Below, in pieces: positions 25,127 through 40,200 of a stretch of DNA of 64,000 nucleotides. The DNA is from Ciona savignyi. Its lineage: Eukaryota > Chordata > Ascidiacea > Phlebobranchia > Cionidae. The stretch spans positions 1,376,900-1,440,899 of the forward strand of contig CH002711.1 of assembly GCA_000149265.1 (NCBI GenBank). Direction: 5' to 3'. The first letter of the stretch is position 1; each line of letters begins with the position of its first letter. The position numbers were made by a program, and so were the translations under genes. The notes beneath the pieces are model-generated. The model was given only the letters and a program-made list of their open reading frames with translations. It was not told the DNA's origin and did no database searches.

Positions 25127-25226
25127 NNNNNNNNNNNNNNNNNNNNNNNNNNNNNNNNNNNNNNNNNNNNNNNNNNNNNNNNNNNNNNNNNNNNNNNNNN
25201 NNNNNNNNNNNNNNNNNNNNNNNNNN
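25127..25226. other. 100-N assembly gap between copies A and B
   Basis: Exactly 100 Ns, a conventional placeholder of unknown true size. The left side matches AP3B intron 8; the right side matches the last exon of the repeat-tail gene. The sequences on its two sides are therefore overlapping, not adjacent, parts of the same locus. Confidence 0.97.
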
Positions 25227-25413
25227 TGATGTAGATGAAAAAATAAGCAGTATGCCAAGTTCAGTTGCTCAACTCTCTGATACATTTGAAAAAAGCAGTT
25301 TTATACCTACTCAAATTGATCAATCCTCTGATACAGATGAAGAAACCAGCAGTATGCCAAGTAAAATTGCCATATCATCTGATACAATTGCAGAAACAAA
25401 TGGAATACCCTAG
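25227..25413 (+). CDS. 3' fragment of the repeat-tail gene, copy B
   Basis: Repeats the last 187 bp of the exon ending at 1382, starting inside the fifth 51-bp unit and ending in the same IAETNGIP-stop. The 5' part is lost at the contig edge, so this is a contig-end fragment, not an independent gene. Confidence 0.85.
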
Positions 25414-28292
25414 TCAAATTACTAAATCACCAGTTAACGTTTTCTTGCTTGCTATAATGCGTAGGCCTATTCATTTTATCAGATGTTTAAAATAGTTCAT
25501 GTAAATACCTTATACTTATACCTATATATGATATACCAATTTTCTTCAAAAGTATGAGCTATTGTAGTATCAGTTTTTTTAGAGATTCATTGTTATCTTA
25601 ATTTAAAAAAAATAGTTCTCATTACTTGTTGGTTTTGTGTTTATTTAACTTGCCCTCTTTAAGGAATTATAAAGTTAAGGCTATTTTTCACCAATGTGCC
25701 TTTTTAATCTTTATTTTGTATTCGAATTAAGACCTATCGTTATTTTTTATCACTGTAACCCTGCTGAGACCTAGTGTCATTTTTTATCACTGTAATTTTG
25801 ATGCTTTTATCACGATTTGTATTATTTTATTGATGATTCACAAAAAATATTGGCAAATTATCTTGCACAAGCATAAGACAATTCGTAAAACGGTATGAAA
25901 TAAAATTATGTATTAAAACCGAAAACTTTCCAACAGTAAAAATACCTGATACCACATTCTGTACAGGATCGGTCGGTCTGCTTTCAATGACGACAAATCT
26001 TTTTTTATATTTTTTTGACTGCAGAGGATGCCATACAGTTGAAAAAGATGGTATTGGTTTCCCCAAAAAGATTTTTATCATTAAAAGTAGGCCGATATCG
26101 AATAGTTTTTGGTATCAGGTATTGTCATCAAAAAAAGGAAAATTTCTGTTGTATATCCGAGCTACCACTTTAAAAAATGCTGGGACGCCTTCGCATAATA
26201 GATACGCTTTCGGTATGGAGAAACGCATTGCGGTATTATATGCCATACTTCTTTAGAGGTCTATATAGTATATACAGTAACAATATAAGTGTAACGAATC
26301 GACTTATGGGATTGATAGGCTAACCTTTTCAGCTCGACTGTTTTGTTGTAACTAACTAACTACATGCACTTTCCAACATAGAAAAACACGTAATCAATAA
26401 AATAAACCAATCAAAAAGTGACAAATAAACGGGAATCGCCTCTACATTAATCTTGCATAATTATATAAAAATAGGCCTATCCAATCCTGTAAAAAAAACG
26501 TAGGTTTCGGTTAGGTTAATCAAATTATTTAAGACCGGTATAGATCTAACAAGACTTTAAGTAGCGGTGATTTGATTAATAATCATTCTGTATAACTAAA
26601 TTTTTAAACAACAATAAATCATCGGACTGTTAAATCTGAAAATTTAAATTGTGCGAAATGCGTGAACTCTGCAGTTTAGAAACAATTTTCACTTTATATT
26701 TTGATTTTATAGCAATATCTGTGGGTCAGAGGTTTCTCGACGCATCTAACTGACAGGGACCAGGTCCCAGGATCCGCTGCCGTCTATACATGATACATAA
26801 ATCTCCGATTCCATATGTACACACTACACACATGGCGTGGAGTTAAACTTGACTGGCAGTGGAACCTGCAATAAATAGAAAAACCAGAAAGCTGCTCTCG
26901 TAGATGTATTCTTTATTAAGTTGTGTTTATCTCTGTGTGTGTAATCGCACGAAGCTTTATAAAGTAAATAACGACGTAGATGGAAAACAACTGCTTCAAG
27001 TGTCAATGACGTCATGTGGTGATAAGTATCAATGACGTCATAAGGGATGACAGAATGAACACAGCCGACGTGGATTAGCTGAAATTTGCGAATATGGTAT
27101 CAAAATTGCAACATATTCAAAATCTATAAGTTTACTTCATGGGTCGGCAACCTTTGGAATGCAGTGTGACAGTTTATGAATATTATCATAATAATAATAG
27201 CAACTTCGCGTGCCAACGAATAACGAATCCAAAATCTGTCGTCCAGGATTCTTTGAAAGATCTGTCGTCCAATTTTAGTCTCTTAAAAGAGACCAATATG
27301 CTAATTTTGTAAAGTTTAGAGGTTGTTTAAAAAACAATTTAAAAAGGCGATAATCAGGCAAATATTTACCTATTCAAACATCTTAGTTAGACCAAACATT
27401 CAGCAATAACAGTAGGAATAACTAGCAATGCTGCAACTGTTCAATAGTCAGTATTGTTAAAAAAAACAATATCCGATAATTAAGCCTGTTGATTTACATG
27501 CTTTGCGATTTTGAAGACTGTTGACTTTGTGCAGCGTAGAGAATTTGAGTTTGCACATGCATATATTATAGTTTTTGCGTGTGTGTGAAACCACGCTCGT
27601 GGCCGGGGTTGCCGTCCTCTGATTTACCCTTTTTATGTTGAGCTGGCGATTTCACAAGAAGATCCGCGCGTCTGCATTCTTCGATCAAAGTAGATTCAAC
27701 CCTTGAGCAGGGTATTAAGCAGACATTAAGGGTGGTATGCAGAAACCTCGCTTAAGCTTAACCCGGGATTAAGGGCGGGCCTTTATTTGGTATGCAGAAA
27801 GCTCGATTAAGGCTGATCTCGGGTTAAATGAACAAAGTGTTTTTAGGAGTGTTATAATCAACACGTTGCAATAGCAATTAAAAACCATTTTAAAAACAAA
27901 TGTTTTTTTTAAAAAATAAACTTTTAAATCACCATCTATTGATCTTTGTGCTTAGTATTTTATGACAATTTTGTAATAAATGATACCACAACTTCACAAC
28001 ACATAAAATGTATACTTTTGTTATTAAATTTGATACGATTTGTATTAAACCAGAAAGTTGAGTGACGTACAACACGAAAACCCCCAAAACTGTCAAAAGT
28101 AACTGCTGTTAAATCTAGTAATTACAGGGTTCTATGAGGCTACATACACTGAACAACATTAATAAAACACAGAACCCATAGTAGATGATGCATTTAAATA
28201 CACACACATTACATAGTTCAATTTTGGCTAGCATGCCCATTGCACTGTCCTTAATTTGATAATATATTTGTAATGCCAGCAGCGATAGTGTG
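25414..28292. other. Convergent intergenic region, copy B
   Basis: Counterpart of 1,383-6,155 without the 1.88-kb insertion. Short ORFs here are the same non-coding shadows as in copy A. The palindrome near 27,756 is rearranged. No gene recognised. Confidence 0.65.
27007..27040. promoter_or_regulatory. Twin perfect CRE palindromes, copy B
   Basis: TGACGTCA at 27007-27014 and 27033-27040, with spacing and flanks identical to copy A. Confidence 0.5.
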
Positions 28293-31200
28293 TTAAGCAT
28301 TTGTTAGTGCCTCTTTGACTTGCTTGAATACCATGGAACCAATAACCATCTTATCGCAATTGACAATAAGCTTTGCTTCACCACTCTCACTTAAATCAAT
28401 GGAAAGTAGCAAGACTGATCCACCATGAGCGGTTTTTCCAGCATACCTGAAATACATAGTCTCTTATAGGATAGGATATTTATGTTTACCCCCAGGAGTC
28501 GGAAACCAAGGGGGTTAACACATGGGCAATCGTCACATCATCTCGCGCCCACTGTCGGGTTACCAGAGCTATTGCAGTGTGTTGTTTATGATTCACACGT
28601 TTCTTCAATTTAAAAGAACTAATTAACCCGCTGGGTTCAGGCAATGTACGTTAAGTGTCTTGCTCAAGGACACAACCAACAAGCTAAAGATCAGTTTCGA
28701 ACCTGCAACCTTTCGGTTAAAAGGTGATGTGCTAAACCACTAGACTAATATGTTGAACGAACATGAATATATTAACGTAGATAGAATTCGAAAACTCTTT
28801 TAATTATGTTAATAATATGTAAAGGCAGGTAGGTGTTTTAAGATACAGCAGGTAAACAGTCATGATACCCAATGGTATTACTTTTTAAATCATGCTACAT
28901 AGTCTGAGTTAGTAAGAACATTAGTTTTTAGCTGAAAGGTTGTAGGATCGTAACTACCCCCTAGTTAAGTGGTTGGGTCCTTATGTAAGGCATTTAGCGG
29001 ACACTACTTAAAAAGGACATTCTGTAGCAGAATTTTGTTAACCCATTAAACTACCATGGTTCTGATAAGCTACCAACTGACCACTGGTTGTCATAATATT
29101 TTAGGTGAATTTTAATGCACAGAGTAATTTGTATTGCCTTGTCAATGTGATTAATTAAATGACATTAATACGAGGAGTATGAATAAAGAATGGACCATTT
29201 AATCCTGCATTCCATATCAGTGTAGATTTTAATACTAATGTAAAAACAGTACATATACCAACCGGTGTATATTGCTCTGTGTGGAGGGGACGATACACAC
29301 GTTGACTATTTCCATTACTTTCTTATTGATGGAGGATTGAATGGTTTCCGGTACATTTACCTTGCCTTTGTTTTCATTCATGCCACTCAAGATGCCTTAA
29401 AATATCAGAATATTTAAATGAAGGGTCAAAAACCCTAGTTTGCCCTACTAGTATGGACAGAACATTCTGTTTGATGACATTGTATAAAAATAATCAGATG
29501 ACCCTACACATTGCCAGCCACTGTAACTATGTAAAGTAAGATAGTTACAGTGGCTGTGTATGCTTATATTTATAAAACGATTTATTTAAAAATTTAATTT
29601 ACCTTTACAACAACATACTATTAACACACTACAACTTATACTCGTTACCTTGCTGATTAAGGAATTCAGTTTGGGCCATGGACACCGGCTTCACCAATTC
29701 ACCGACCGGGATTTTAACACTCACATTGAATTTTCTTGACTTGGTACTAGGAAAAAAAGGATTCAATTCACATTTAAAACTTGAAATTTTGTTATGTTGT
29801 GCGCTATTAGTACAGCATATGGTATGTACTGTAAACAGTAGCTCTTTTGATATGACATAATTGTATTTGTGTGGGAAAGGTTAAAATGTTAGTATTTAAA
29901 CCATTAAACAGAGTACATTGTGCTCTGGTATTTACAGCAGCTACACTTTTTTTTATACCATTTCCCTTTTTACTTTTACCCCAACATATTTGAACATTAC
30001 TAGAATAAAACAAAAAATCGAAGTGAGTTGCCTATGAACATACAACCACAAATGGTAGGGTGCAAAGGAAAAATCTACACCCTCACTCTAAATGGTTCTG
30101 CCCAAAATCCTTCTTCAAATTAACTTCGTATTACCAAGTGAACAATACCCACCAGATGTCAAATACAAGCGGCTGGGTCGTGTCACAGAAGTCAATTCCC
30201 ATGGTTGAGGTTTTGCTTGAGCCTGGTTCAATCGCATCTGTGGTGAAAGGGGCGGGGAAACAGGGTTATTTTCTTTAGCAGAATTTACTTCATTCTAAGA
30301 CCATTTAACACAGGGTTTATTAAACTGATATTTACACATGAAAATTATTAGTCCTGGTCTAGTATTTATTTGTCATTTTCTTACATCTACTCTTGGTCAT
30401 CGATTGGTTAAAAGATAAAGTGCAATAAAATTTAAACTTGAATATTGTATATATAAGAAAATGTTGTCAGAAAGTGTTCTTATAATTTATTAAATCAAGA
30501 AAAAAGAACAAGATACAAGTCTAACAATATTTTGACTATGAAATAAAAATTAAAAGTTTGAAACTAACCAATCTCAGCGAAATCATGGACTTTCAGACCA
30601 GCTTGCAATTTCTGAAATTGATCAAAATTTAATTCATGACATAATTCCGTACGAAACAAACAAACATCATACACAGCGATAGATAATCAAAGCTCACATA
30701 GTTTTACAAAAGCACATCTAAAGCTGACATTATGACAAAAGCAACTTTCACACAATAATCAAAACCCCTTTTATATCTGCCTAACTGTTTTAAGTGGCGA
30801 GGACCATAAGATAGATAAAATGCAAGCATACAATTCTTCAATTTCTCTATTTTTAAAAACAATTTTTAAACATCCCAATAATAATATTTGCATGATTTAG
30901 GTAATCAATAATCATATTAGCATTTAGCTGTCATGTTCAGTAGTACAAAAAATGTGTCCAAAAAGTGATAATGCAGCTATTTGCCCACCTTTGTGCTATT
31001 TATTAGGTGTATTAAGTCCATACATTATGTCAATTACATGTAAAGGAAACTCCACAGGCGTAACTGATTCATTCTAACACAGATTTCTCCATAAGAACTG
31101 CTAACAATATATATTCTTACATTTGTGTGATGCAATGTCAGCCTTAACAACAATACACAACACCAAAGCGTTTAGTACTCACGTTAAAGTACTATAAGAT

Positions 31201-34200
31201 AGAAAGAAAATAATTACCATTGACTTTAAAATGTGGATTTTTCAGAAAGTACTGGTAACTTAATCAGATTACTAATCAAGGATTCTGCAATTTTGTCTTA
31301 AAAAGGTTGATATAAACAATGAAATAGCATATCAGCCTACCTTTTCTCCTATATGGATATTCTGAATAGGAGAATCGCTGCTGTTCGTGAATTCTAGTTC
31401 GACAGTGATCATAGTATCGCTGTATATGCATGGCGAGCGTGGGTATCTGAAATGTGGATCGAAATGCTATCTTGTGTAGAAGCATGGCAAACTGCAGGTT
31501 TGTTAAAAAACTTGTTTGTCTAACTATGAATAAAGTTAAGTTTGTGAATGTCTTAGGAAAGAGGAAAAAGTCTCCAACACCTTTAAGACCTTTACATTCA
31601 CCATTAAATCACATGGTTGCGTGCCAAGTGCATCTATATTTGTCTGAAAATATAGGTATATTCACCCACCTATATTTAGCGGATAATCCACCCCCAGTAA
31701 CTCGGTGCAATAACTCGTACGATTTTCCACTAGATGTCCCCGCCATCTCAACATGGTTTGCGCCCCCCAGTGACAAACCCTGCAGATCGGACGCCAACAT
31801 TGGGGTAAGAAGACTCGTCGAGCTCTTTGAGGGTGAAACGGAGGGTGGAGAGACTGTGTGAGAAAAATTTAGTAGGGTGTTGGTATTTTCAGATTATGAT
31901 TGGCAAATCACAATAATGGTGGAGACACTGTATCTAGGTGGTTCGCTGAAAACCTTTTTTAAAAAAAAGGTTTTAAATCCGAAAATGTTTGAAGAAAAAC
32001 TTGAGCATTCATAAAAAACACAACAAAAAATTGCTTTTAAAATCACCAGTAGTACTACATTTCTGGTTACAAAAAGTAAACAATCACCTGATTAGATTAT
32101 AAATAATTATTTAGTCAAGAACTATTTAAAAAACAACTTTTATTTATTTCTGTGAAGTAACCATCTATAAAAAAAAAACTAGGGAGTGATTTGCACCAAA
32201 AGGGTTAAACTTTTTTTTAATTAATTCCAAAAAATAAAATTCTTACAATCGTCAAGGTCCAAGAGGTTGACGGTTTCCTTCTTTCTTTTTGTTTGCCTCT
32301 TCGGTGGAGGTTTTACTTCTTCCTCTGAACTCTCTTCTTCCGATGATGATGACCCACTTTCTCCGGAACTTTCCTCCGAATCTGGGAAGAAGGGAGTGGA
32401 AGGGTGAATAATAATAAATAATCCAAACCACGTCGGCATAACCTTGACATTTTGAAAGTCCAGCAGTACAACATCATATCAAAATATGCATCTTGTTATG
32501 GTTATGGTGCTTGATTTTATGTTTACATCATTACGTTTGAGCCATTTTAAGCAGAATTTTAGCTTATATTTCCTGTGTTTTAATGCAAGGTGCAGTTTGT
32601 TTGTATGTTTGACAAAATGCAGACTGGTTATTACATATTACCAAAAATAATCTGACTGAAGGGCAGGACCATAGTAATCTTAATATTTATAAATAATATG
32701 ACATCATCCATGTATGCACTGACAATTCCCAGACTGATGCGGTAAAATATCTGATTGTATACATATGATGTCATGAAATGCCTATTGTATGACGTAAGAC
32801 ACCGCTCCAAATAAGGAAGGCTGTACAATCAATTTACGTTTGAGGTGTGGTGTGGGTTTAACATAAATATTTGCATGTATTTAAATTAGACTGTTTTTGT
32901 TGGCATTACAATTTACATGCTCTTTATAGCGGTAAAAATGATCTAACCATTTGCTTACAGTTAAAGGATCAAATATACAATGTAATTTAAATGCAAATTT
33001 AGCCAGCTTTTGTGGTCATAGGAATTAAAACCTGAACCAGATCCAAGTTTTAAAAGGTGACAAAGATCAATATCAAACAATGCTCTATGCAAACCAACAA
33101 AATGAAACAAAATTTGCATTTTAAACTGCCTAATTACTGGTACCATGCCTTTTTTTCGAGAAAATGAAGATAAACCTAAAAATATCCAAATGTACTTATT
33201 GATTATTTGCATAATGCATACTTATTAGCCAGTAATTCAAACCACTTGACAATGGAGAAGTTGTTTTAATTAAAATGTAAAAGATCATCCTGATTATCAA
33301 GGTTAGACTTTGCATATATTAAAATGACCACTTGTAATCTAATTATCGAAACAAAGTACCAAGTAGCATCTGTAAATGCTTCAAAAATTATTTTAAAATA
33401 GATTTTCGATCGTTGTCAAAAAAGTGGTCAAGTTCTCATTCCTGAGCTAAATAAAGTCATTATAATTACCTAATATGCCACAAACTCTGTGTTTAACATG
33501 CTTTTGCCCACGCAAATGAAAATAGAAAAGAAAATGAACGTGCTGTGGGCACAATTAATTATGAATATCAAGCACAACACTAAAATAATAAGGTACTTTT
33601 GTCACTGCAGCATTGAGAAATCTAACAAAATTTCATTTTAGAAAACGTTTTTGCTTTAATATTTCTAAATACCTAAAAAATATTAACACCTTATTCTTTC
33701 TGTATGTACACACTCCAGTGCCAAGCTACGACTATGTGAAAAAATCATTTAATCATATAGATTTCTTGTTTATCTATGGAATTTTATATTTTTTAAAAAT
33801 TGCATTAAAATTCACTGGATGTATTCATTTTTACTATACAATATAAAAAAATCAAATTCAACTGCTTGTAACATTTGAAACATTAAAACAAATTTAAAAC
33901 AATACCAAAAATACTGGTCATGCACATGTAAAAAACATAAGTGAAGTTACATAAACTTAACATTAAAAGTATTTACAATTATGCTTATGTTCACAACCTA
34001 GCGTTGTGTATCCAGATTTATTTGTTTGGCCAGTTGAATAAGCCATCATTAGTGGATGTTTAATAAAATGAAATTTATTATCACTTGAGACTGCTATTAA
34101 AGTTAATCTGTGTTTCCAAAAATAGTCATGTTATAAATCTAATGCTGTAAAGCAGTTTAAAAAGAATGACCAGTTATTTTTTTGTAGTAATATGACCACA

Positions 34201-37200
34201 TTAGCATGCATTTAGTAATTGCATACACAGCATATAGTTTAGTTTATACAAGCTTCGAAAATGAAATAAAGGGACTATGAAAATTTTGGGATAAACATTC
34301 CATAACATCACAAAGTGAGAGTACTATTTTGGCTTTGTCCATTAGTCCAGACATTACAATTCCAAGCACAATGCTGCAAAGAATTCATAAATCTAAAAGT
34401 TAACAATTGTTCTGGTATGCTTATGGTCCAAAACAGGATAAAAATATCTCTAAGCAAAATAGGATTAGAAACAAAACAGAAACGGGACCTACCACTGTCG
34501 GATGCTGCAGCAAGTGCGGGGGTCACTGTCTTCTTCTTCACCTTATCGGAGTCGCTGACTCTCGAGTCCGGACCCTCGGTCTCGTCACTTCCACTTTCGC
34601 TCTCGCTGTACGAGGAATCACCCGAATCCGACTCTGTTGTTCATCATATTTTTACTTGTTTTTTTACTATGTTTTTTAAAAAGTTTCTTATTACTTTTTT
34701 AGTTTGGAATAAGAACATAGTATGATTACAAATTTTAATAAGATATTTTAACAGTTTTAACTTACATTTTGAATTTAGTATATAAAAGGAACAATTACAA
34801 ATTCTGATCTGCCACTCGCAGCTGGTATGACACTGGTCCTATAAGCTTTCTCATGGGTGAATGCTTACACTACATCTTGTTATATAAAAATAAAAACACA
34901 AAGCAGATCCTACCGGAGTCCTCGCTCCCAGATGAAGAACTTCCACTTTCGCTCTCTTCAGATGAGTCTTCATCGGAGTAAAACGACTTCTTCTTGGGTG
35001 GTTTACTACGGGCAGTGCGACCCGGTCTCCTTCTATCTGTCGTCACCGGCTCGACAACCTGTGGATGGTTGGTGGGGGTGACACAAATGTTGGTTCAGAG
35101 ATATTGTTGTTTGTCAATGTTTTTAAGTTCTGCACCCTACAGTTAATTAACACTCCTACTAGAACTACTACAAGATTTTTCTATCTGCGAAATTTCCCAT
35201 AGTCTTTCTGTTGTTTTTAATGTTCGTATAAAGTTTGATTACCATTTTTTCAGATGTTATATGCAATTTTTTAATTGATTACCATTTTTTTAAATGTTAT
35301 ATCCATTTTTCATTTTTTTACTGGTATCGTCAGAAAATAGCTTTCCATGTGAGTTTAATGTTATGTTCAAAGACTCACCTCCACAGTACGGACGGAAGGG
35401 TCAGGCTGGGTTTCTGGGAAATCTGGAAGTTTCTGGTAGCCGTTTGCCTCTGCGTTGATGGCATGGGAGAGTGAGCCTAGCTGGTAGGCATCTCTACCTA
35501 TTTGTGGGATGATATGGTGAAAAATGTGAGAAACGAGATCAATTATGAAAAACGGTGATATTCTATCAATCAGACTGGAATAAGCTGATTAGCCTCGCGT
35601 CTGGGTATTGATAGAGATTACGGAACTGGCTACCGATCAAATATTTGGCACCAGTTTATTTTTTGTCAATCAGATCACCAGAATTTATACTGACATAATT
35701 ATGGTATGAACGTCAAAAACTATAATTTGTCAGCTAAATCATTTATAAGGAACGCAGTACCTTTCAAACTTAGCCATAGAAAAGTGTAATATTAACGCAA
35801 TTCCACTGATTTCCAATTTAAAGTGCTTTCAAAACTAGGAGTTGTTTAAAATGAAATTAGAATGTTTCAAAAAACCACAAACATAACTGTGCATTACGCA
35901 TTACATAGGACACTACCTTTGAATGGGGATTCCAGCACTGGGGCAGGTTTGGGTGCGAGAAGTATTTTCTTGGCATGTTTGTGGATTTGGCCGTTGGCAA
36001 GCTCCGACGATGGCATAATGAGGTGGCGGATAAAACGGGATCGATCGCGGATGTCGTAACTCTGGTCGTACTTGCCGAGTTGAAGCACGTACTGCGCCAG
36101 AAGTTTTGTCTGGAAATTGGGGTTGGGTGGGTGGAAGGTAGAGAAATCAAATATTGTATTCACCATCATTTTATCCTGCAGTTACAGTACTTATTTCTAA
36201 CTAAAGATATGCTATGAAACTAACATTGCAAAGAAGTTTAAAAACAATGTCCGATTTAGGTTTGGTGGTTAGAAAGATAGAGAAACATCTCAAAAATTGT
36301 AGCAGTAGATTTTAAAACAAATATTAAAAATTACTGCTCTTATTAATTATATACACAGCAATATAATTGATTATCGGTGCAAAAAATTAAATGTATTTCT
36401 ACCTTTAATAGAAATGTTTGCAAGAATAAAGACTGTAGATCGAACAGAAATGTTTAAGATTTAATTATCGGCAACATTTAAAAATTGGAAGATGTTTATA
36501 AATATATCACAAGTAAGCGCCATTAATTTGGATATTCATAAACTTTTGAATTCAAACTCGATACAACAATGTATACCAATAAGCAAGTAATTTGTTCAGG
36601 TTTCATTGCTTTCAGTTGAGTCACAGGTTCATTATGACAAGTGCAGCATACCTGTCTCTGGTTCGTGATGAAGAGCTTAGCAGCGAGGTTAATGATCTGC
36701 AGTTTGACAATGTTTTCCTGCGAGGGAAAGTGCTTGACAGCTTTGCGCAGCACGTCGGGTGCGATCTTCGGCACAAACTCGCTGTATTCACCGATCAGCC
36801 ACAGAATGCTAGCTTTCGCCATTGGGACCTTTAATAGAGTGTTTTTTACAACTACTACAACATAAATACTTTGGAAACCAAAGTGGTTACAAAAAGATCC
36901 GAAAGTAGGTATAAAAGCGAAACAATAAAAAAAAAGCTTTTTAACAAAAAAATATAAGTATTCAATTAAAAGTAACCACTATGACTTAATCTTTCAGATT
37001 AGCACAAATTTACACTAGTTTGCCTTAGAATCCTAGGTGGTAAACTTTTAAACCCACCTGAATATTGTCCACAAGTCGAGCCATATGCTTTATGATGTCA
37101 CAATGCTGAGATGGATTCATTTGCAGCAGTTTCTTTATGACGACAATGCTCTCAGCCACAACCGCCTCTGTGAGAATAAAAATTTAAAAAATAAAAATTA

Positions 37201-40200
37201 AAAATTCTCTGTGTAATGGAGAGCATTTTATGCAAAAAAAAGCTAAAAACTTTTAAAAAAAATTGAAGAAATAGTATGAACTGCATTGCTTTTTGTACAG
37301 AACTGTCATATTCAATTAGCAATTTTATTGTGCTTTTTCGAACAAAACGGTTATGTTTATTTTTCTTTTCAAAATTAATAAATATTTTATTACTTAAATT
37401 TTAAATTGAATTAAGACAAAAATTTGTTAAGAAATGCCTTGGGCCGGTGCAAATATATCTTAGATTAAACAGAATAACGACGATAGTGCTCTACATCATA
37501 TGTGCGTATGTAAATCTTGATGATACCCATCAGACAAATTATATTATCCATTAAGTTCCACACCTAAGTAATTATTGGCCTCATTCCGAAATAAATATTA
37601 AATTATATTGCCGATTGACTTTCCCACAGCATAAATCATATAAGGTTTAATTAAAATTCCCTAATTAATAGATACACTAATTACCTGGGCAATATTATAG
37701 AAGGTAGTATATTAAAGTAGTTAAGGGAGGGTAGCAGGAGTGTAATATCTTAAATTTTATTAATTCATTGATCATAATATCTAAACCTACAAATTTGGTT
37801 TTAATCGTTTAGTTTATCAAAACTTGGAAGAATCGTTTAATATAACAAATTAGCATTTAATTTTTTTAATCATTTAAAATTGTAAAGTGAAATTTCTGAT
37901 AGAGTCCAATTGGTATGTTACAGGACAGTTGTGTAGATAGACGACTGTCAATTAAGGATTATATCTTTAAAATTGGACCTCACACATTGCTATTGCACAT
38001 TTGGCATTGCAGCAACTCTGAAGAGTAAACCTTCTTTACACTTTCAGTTACTAGATTTTGCAGTTTTGTTTTCAAAATATGAAAATTAAAGCATACTAAT
38101 TTATTTATGATAAACATAAGGAGGCTGCATAAAGATTTTTAAACATTGCCACAACAATGAAAATACTTGTAACATACCATCTCGATTGGAGAGAAGACTG
38201 ACCAGACCCGCCAAGCAAGTATCGGTGACCTCTTCAATGTTGGTTGCACAGCGAGCTATAGCTTGTATCGTGTGCGCCACAAATTGCTTGTCCGAACTTC
38301 TAACGTAGGTCTGGAATAACCAAAGTAAAATCGAACTTAAGGATGAGGAAATCTTATACAAAATCATTTATTTTAGATGGCAATTTGCAATTGAAAATGT
38401 GAAAAATATTGCGAAAAAGTAAAAATATGTATTAAAAAATATGTGTCATCTTATTAAGATTTTATGCATTTTGATTTTCCCAATTTAATTTAAAATGTAT
38501 GGCCAACTCTTGTTCTAAAACAAAGATTTGTTTTACTCTTTAAATATAAACCTAAATTTACTCTGACCATAACCCCACCAACGTCTTTTTCAATATACAC
38601 AATTATTAAAATAAAAAAATAGTGCAATCTAAACAATTTGATCGCGATAAAATAGAGTTTACCTGAAATTCTCTTAGAATGATTGAAATATTGGATTCGG
38701 TAGCAAGATTGGTGAGTACTTCAAGCTTCATCACTCGAATATGGGTGGGGTCAGTTGATCGAACATAGAAGCTCTTTAGGAAAGCCTCAAAAATACCCTG
38801 GTGATAAAAAATGCAGATGTAAAATTAAGGACACGAAAATTTATTGTCAAAATTTTTAGTTAAAAATTTATATTTGCAAAATTTACATGATTTTAAATGA
38901 CCGAAATCCTAATTTGAAAATAGGGATTATTTTGCAAAGATATTAGCTTGACAAAATGTCAGATGTTAGTCCTTACCAGGTACGGAACAGTTTCAACAGA
39001 TTCAATGGAAATGTAGAGGGATCATTAATTTTGAGTTAATATCCTCAGTTTACGGGGCTATGTGATTATGACTTCTTTCGTTGAAAATTAATAGCTGGGC
39101 ATGACTTAATTGCGGGCAGAGTAATAGCTAATGATCCCTTATTACAAGACTTCCCAGCGTAGATGTGGTATTACAATCGGAACCCGACTCTCCCGCATTA
39201 AAACATCCCACTCTTATAAACAGAAGCTAGTAAGTTGGTTAGAAGCTTGGGCGCAAAGTTTTACTGATTCATCAGCAAGGGTAGTGATCAGAAGACATCG
39301 CAAGAAGAAGATTCAAGAACCAACCCAGCTATATAGTCATAGAGATAGGAGACTGAGCCATGGAGGTAAGATGGACAAAGCTGAGGTGAAAATGCTTGCT
39401 TTCGAGATTTTTCATTATAAGCTGTGGTAAAAGTGTTTGCATTTAAGATTTTAGTATTTTGAAGGTTCAAGGAAATAAAGCTGTCTTTGTTGATAAAGCT
39501 TTCTTTTTAATGGTGACGCTTAAAGCTGTAGCATATTAGTAACTCAAAATGTATGGCCAACTCTTGTCCTAAATGATTTGTTTTATTCCTTAAAGTTAAA
39601 AACCTAATTTTAATTAAATCTTTTAACGTTTTTTATTTATTTTTACTTTCATAACCAGATTACGATCTGGTTGCTTGCTGTTTGGCTTCCCTGGCAAGCT
39701 GACGGTCTGGTGTACTCGTCTTTGTCTGCAGATGACTATGCAGCAAAGATATTCACACAGAGCGACAGAATTGTGGTGAGTAATATAAATTCCCACCTTG
39801 GAACTTGGAAAGTCACTAGTTGGGGGTGTTGAAAATTATTGCACTATAATTGAGCAAAGCATTGTGTTATTTATGGACTTGAATATCGAGATATTTTCAA
39901 TTATAACAATGCAATTTTAATGCCCACAATCTTGATTCTATTTAACAAAGCTTGTACAACTTATGAGGTATAATATGGCATTCAATTTACAAGGCAGACC
40001 AATTATGAATTAGATTGACAAAAAACAAACATCGTATTATGTTTAAACTCGCAGAATGAAACAGAAGTGTTGGATCTAACGAATTGCCAATCAAAATACC
40101 CATCCTTGAAGTCTTGCTATCTTGCTACACAAAACCCAACTGAATTAAGGAGTCTATCGAGTAATTATCTATCCCCTGCTTACCACGGACAGAGGGCTAA

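Noticed and set aside
28662-28760. Functional tRNA gene on the minus strand
   Set aside because: A- and B-box-like elements are present but the sequence does not fold into a full cloverleaf by eye, and it is part of a dispersed SINE-like repeat.
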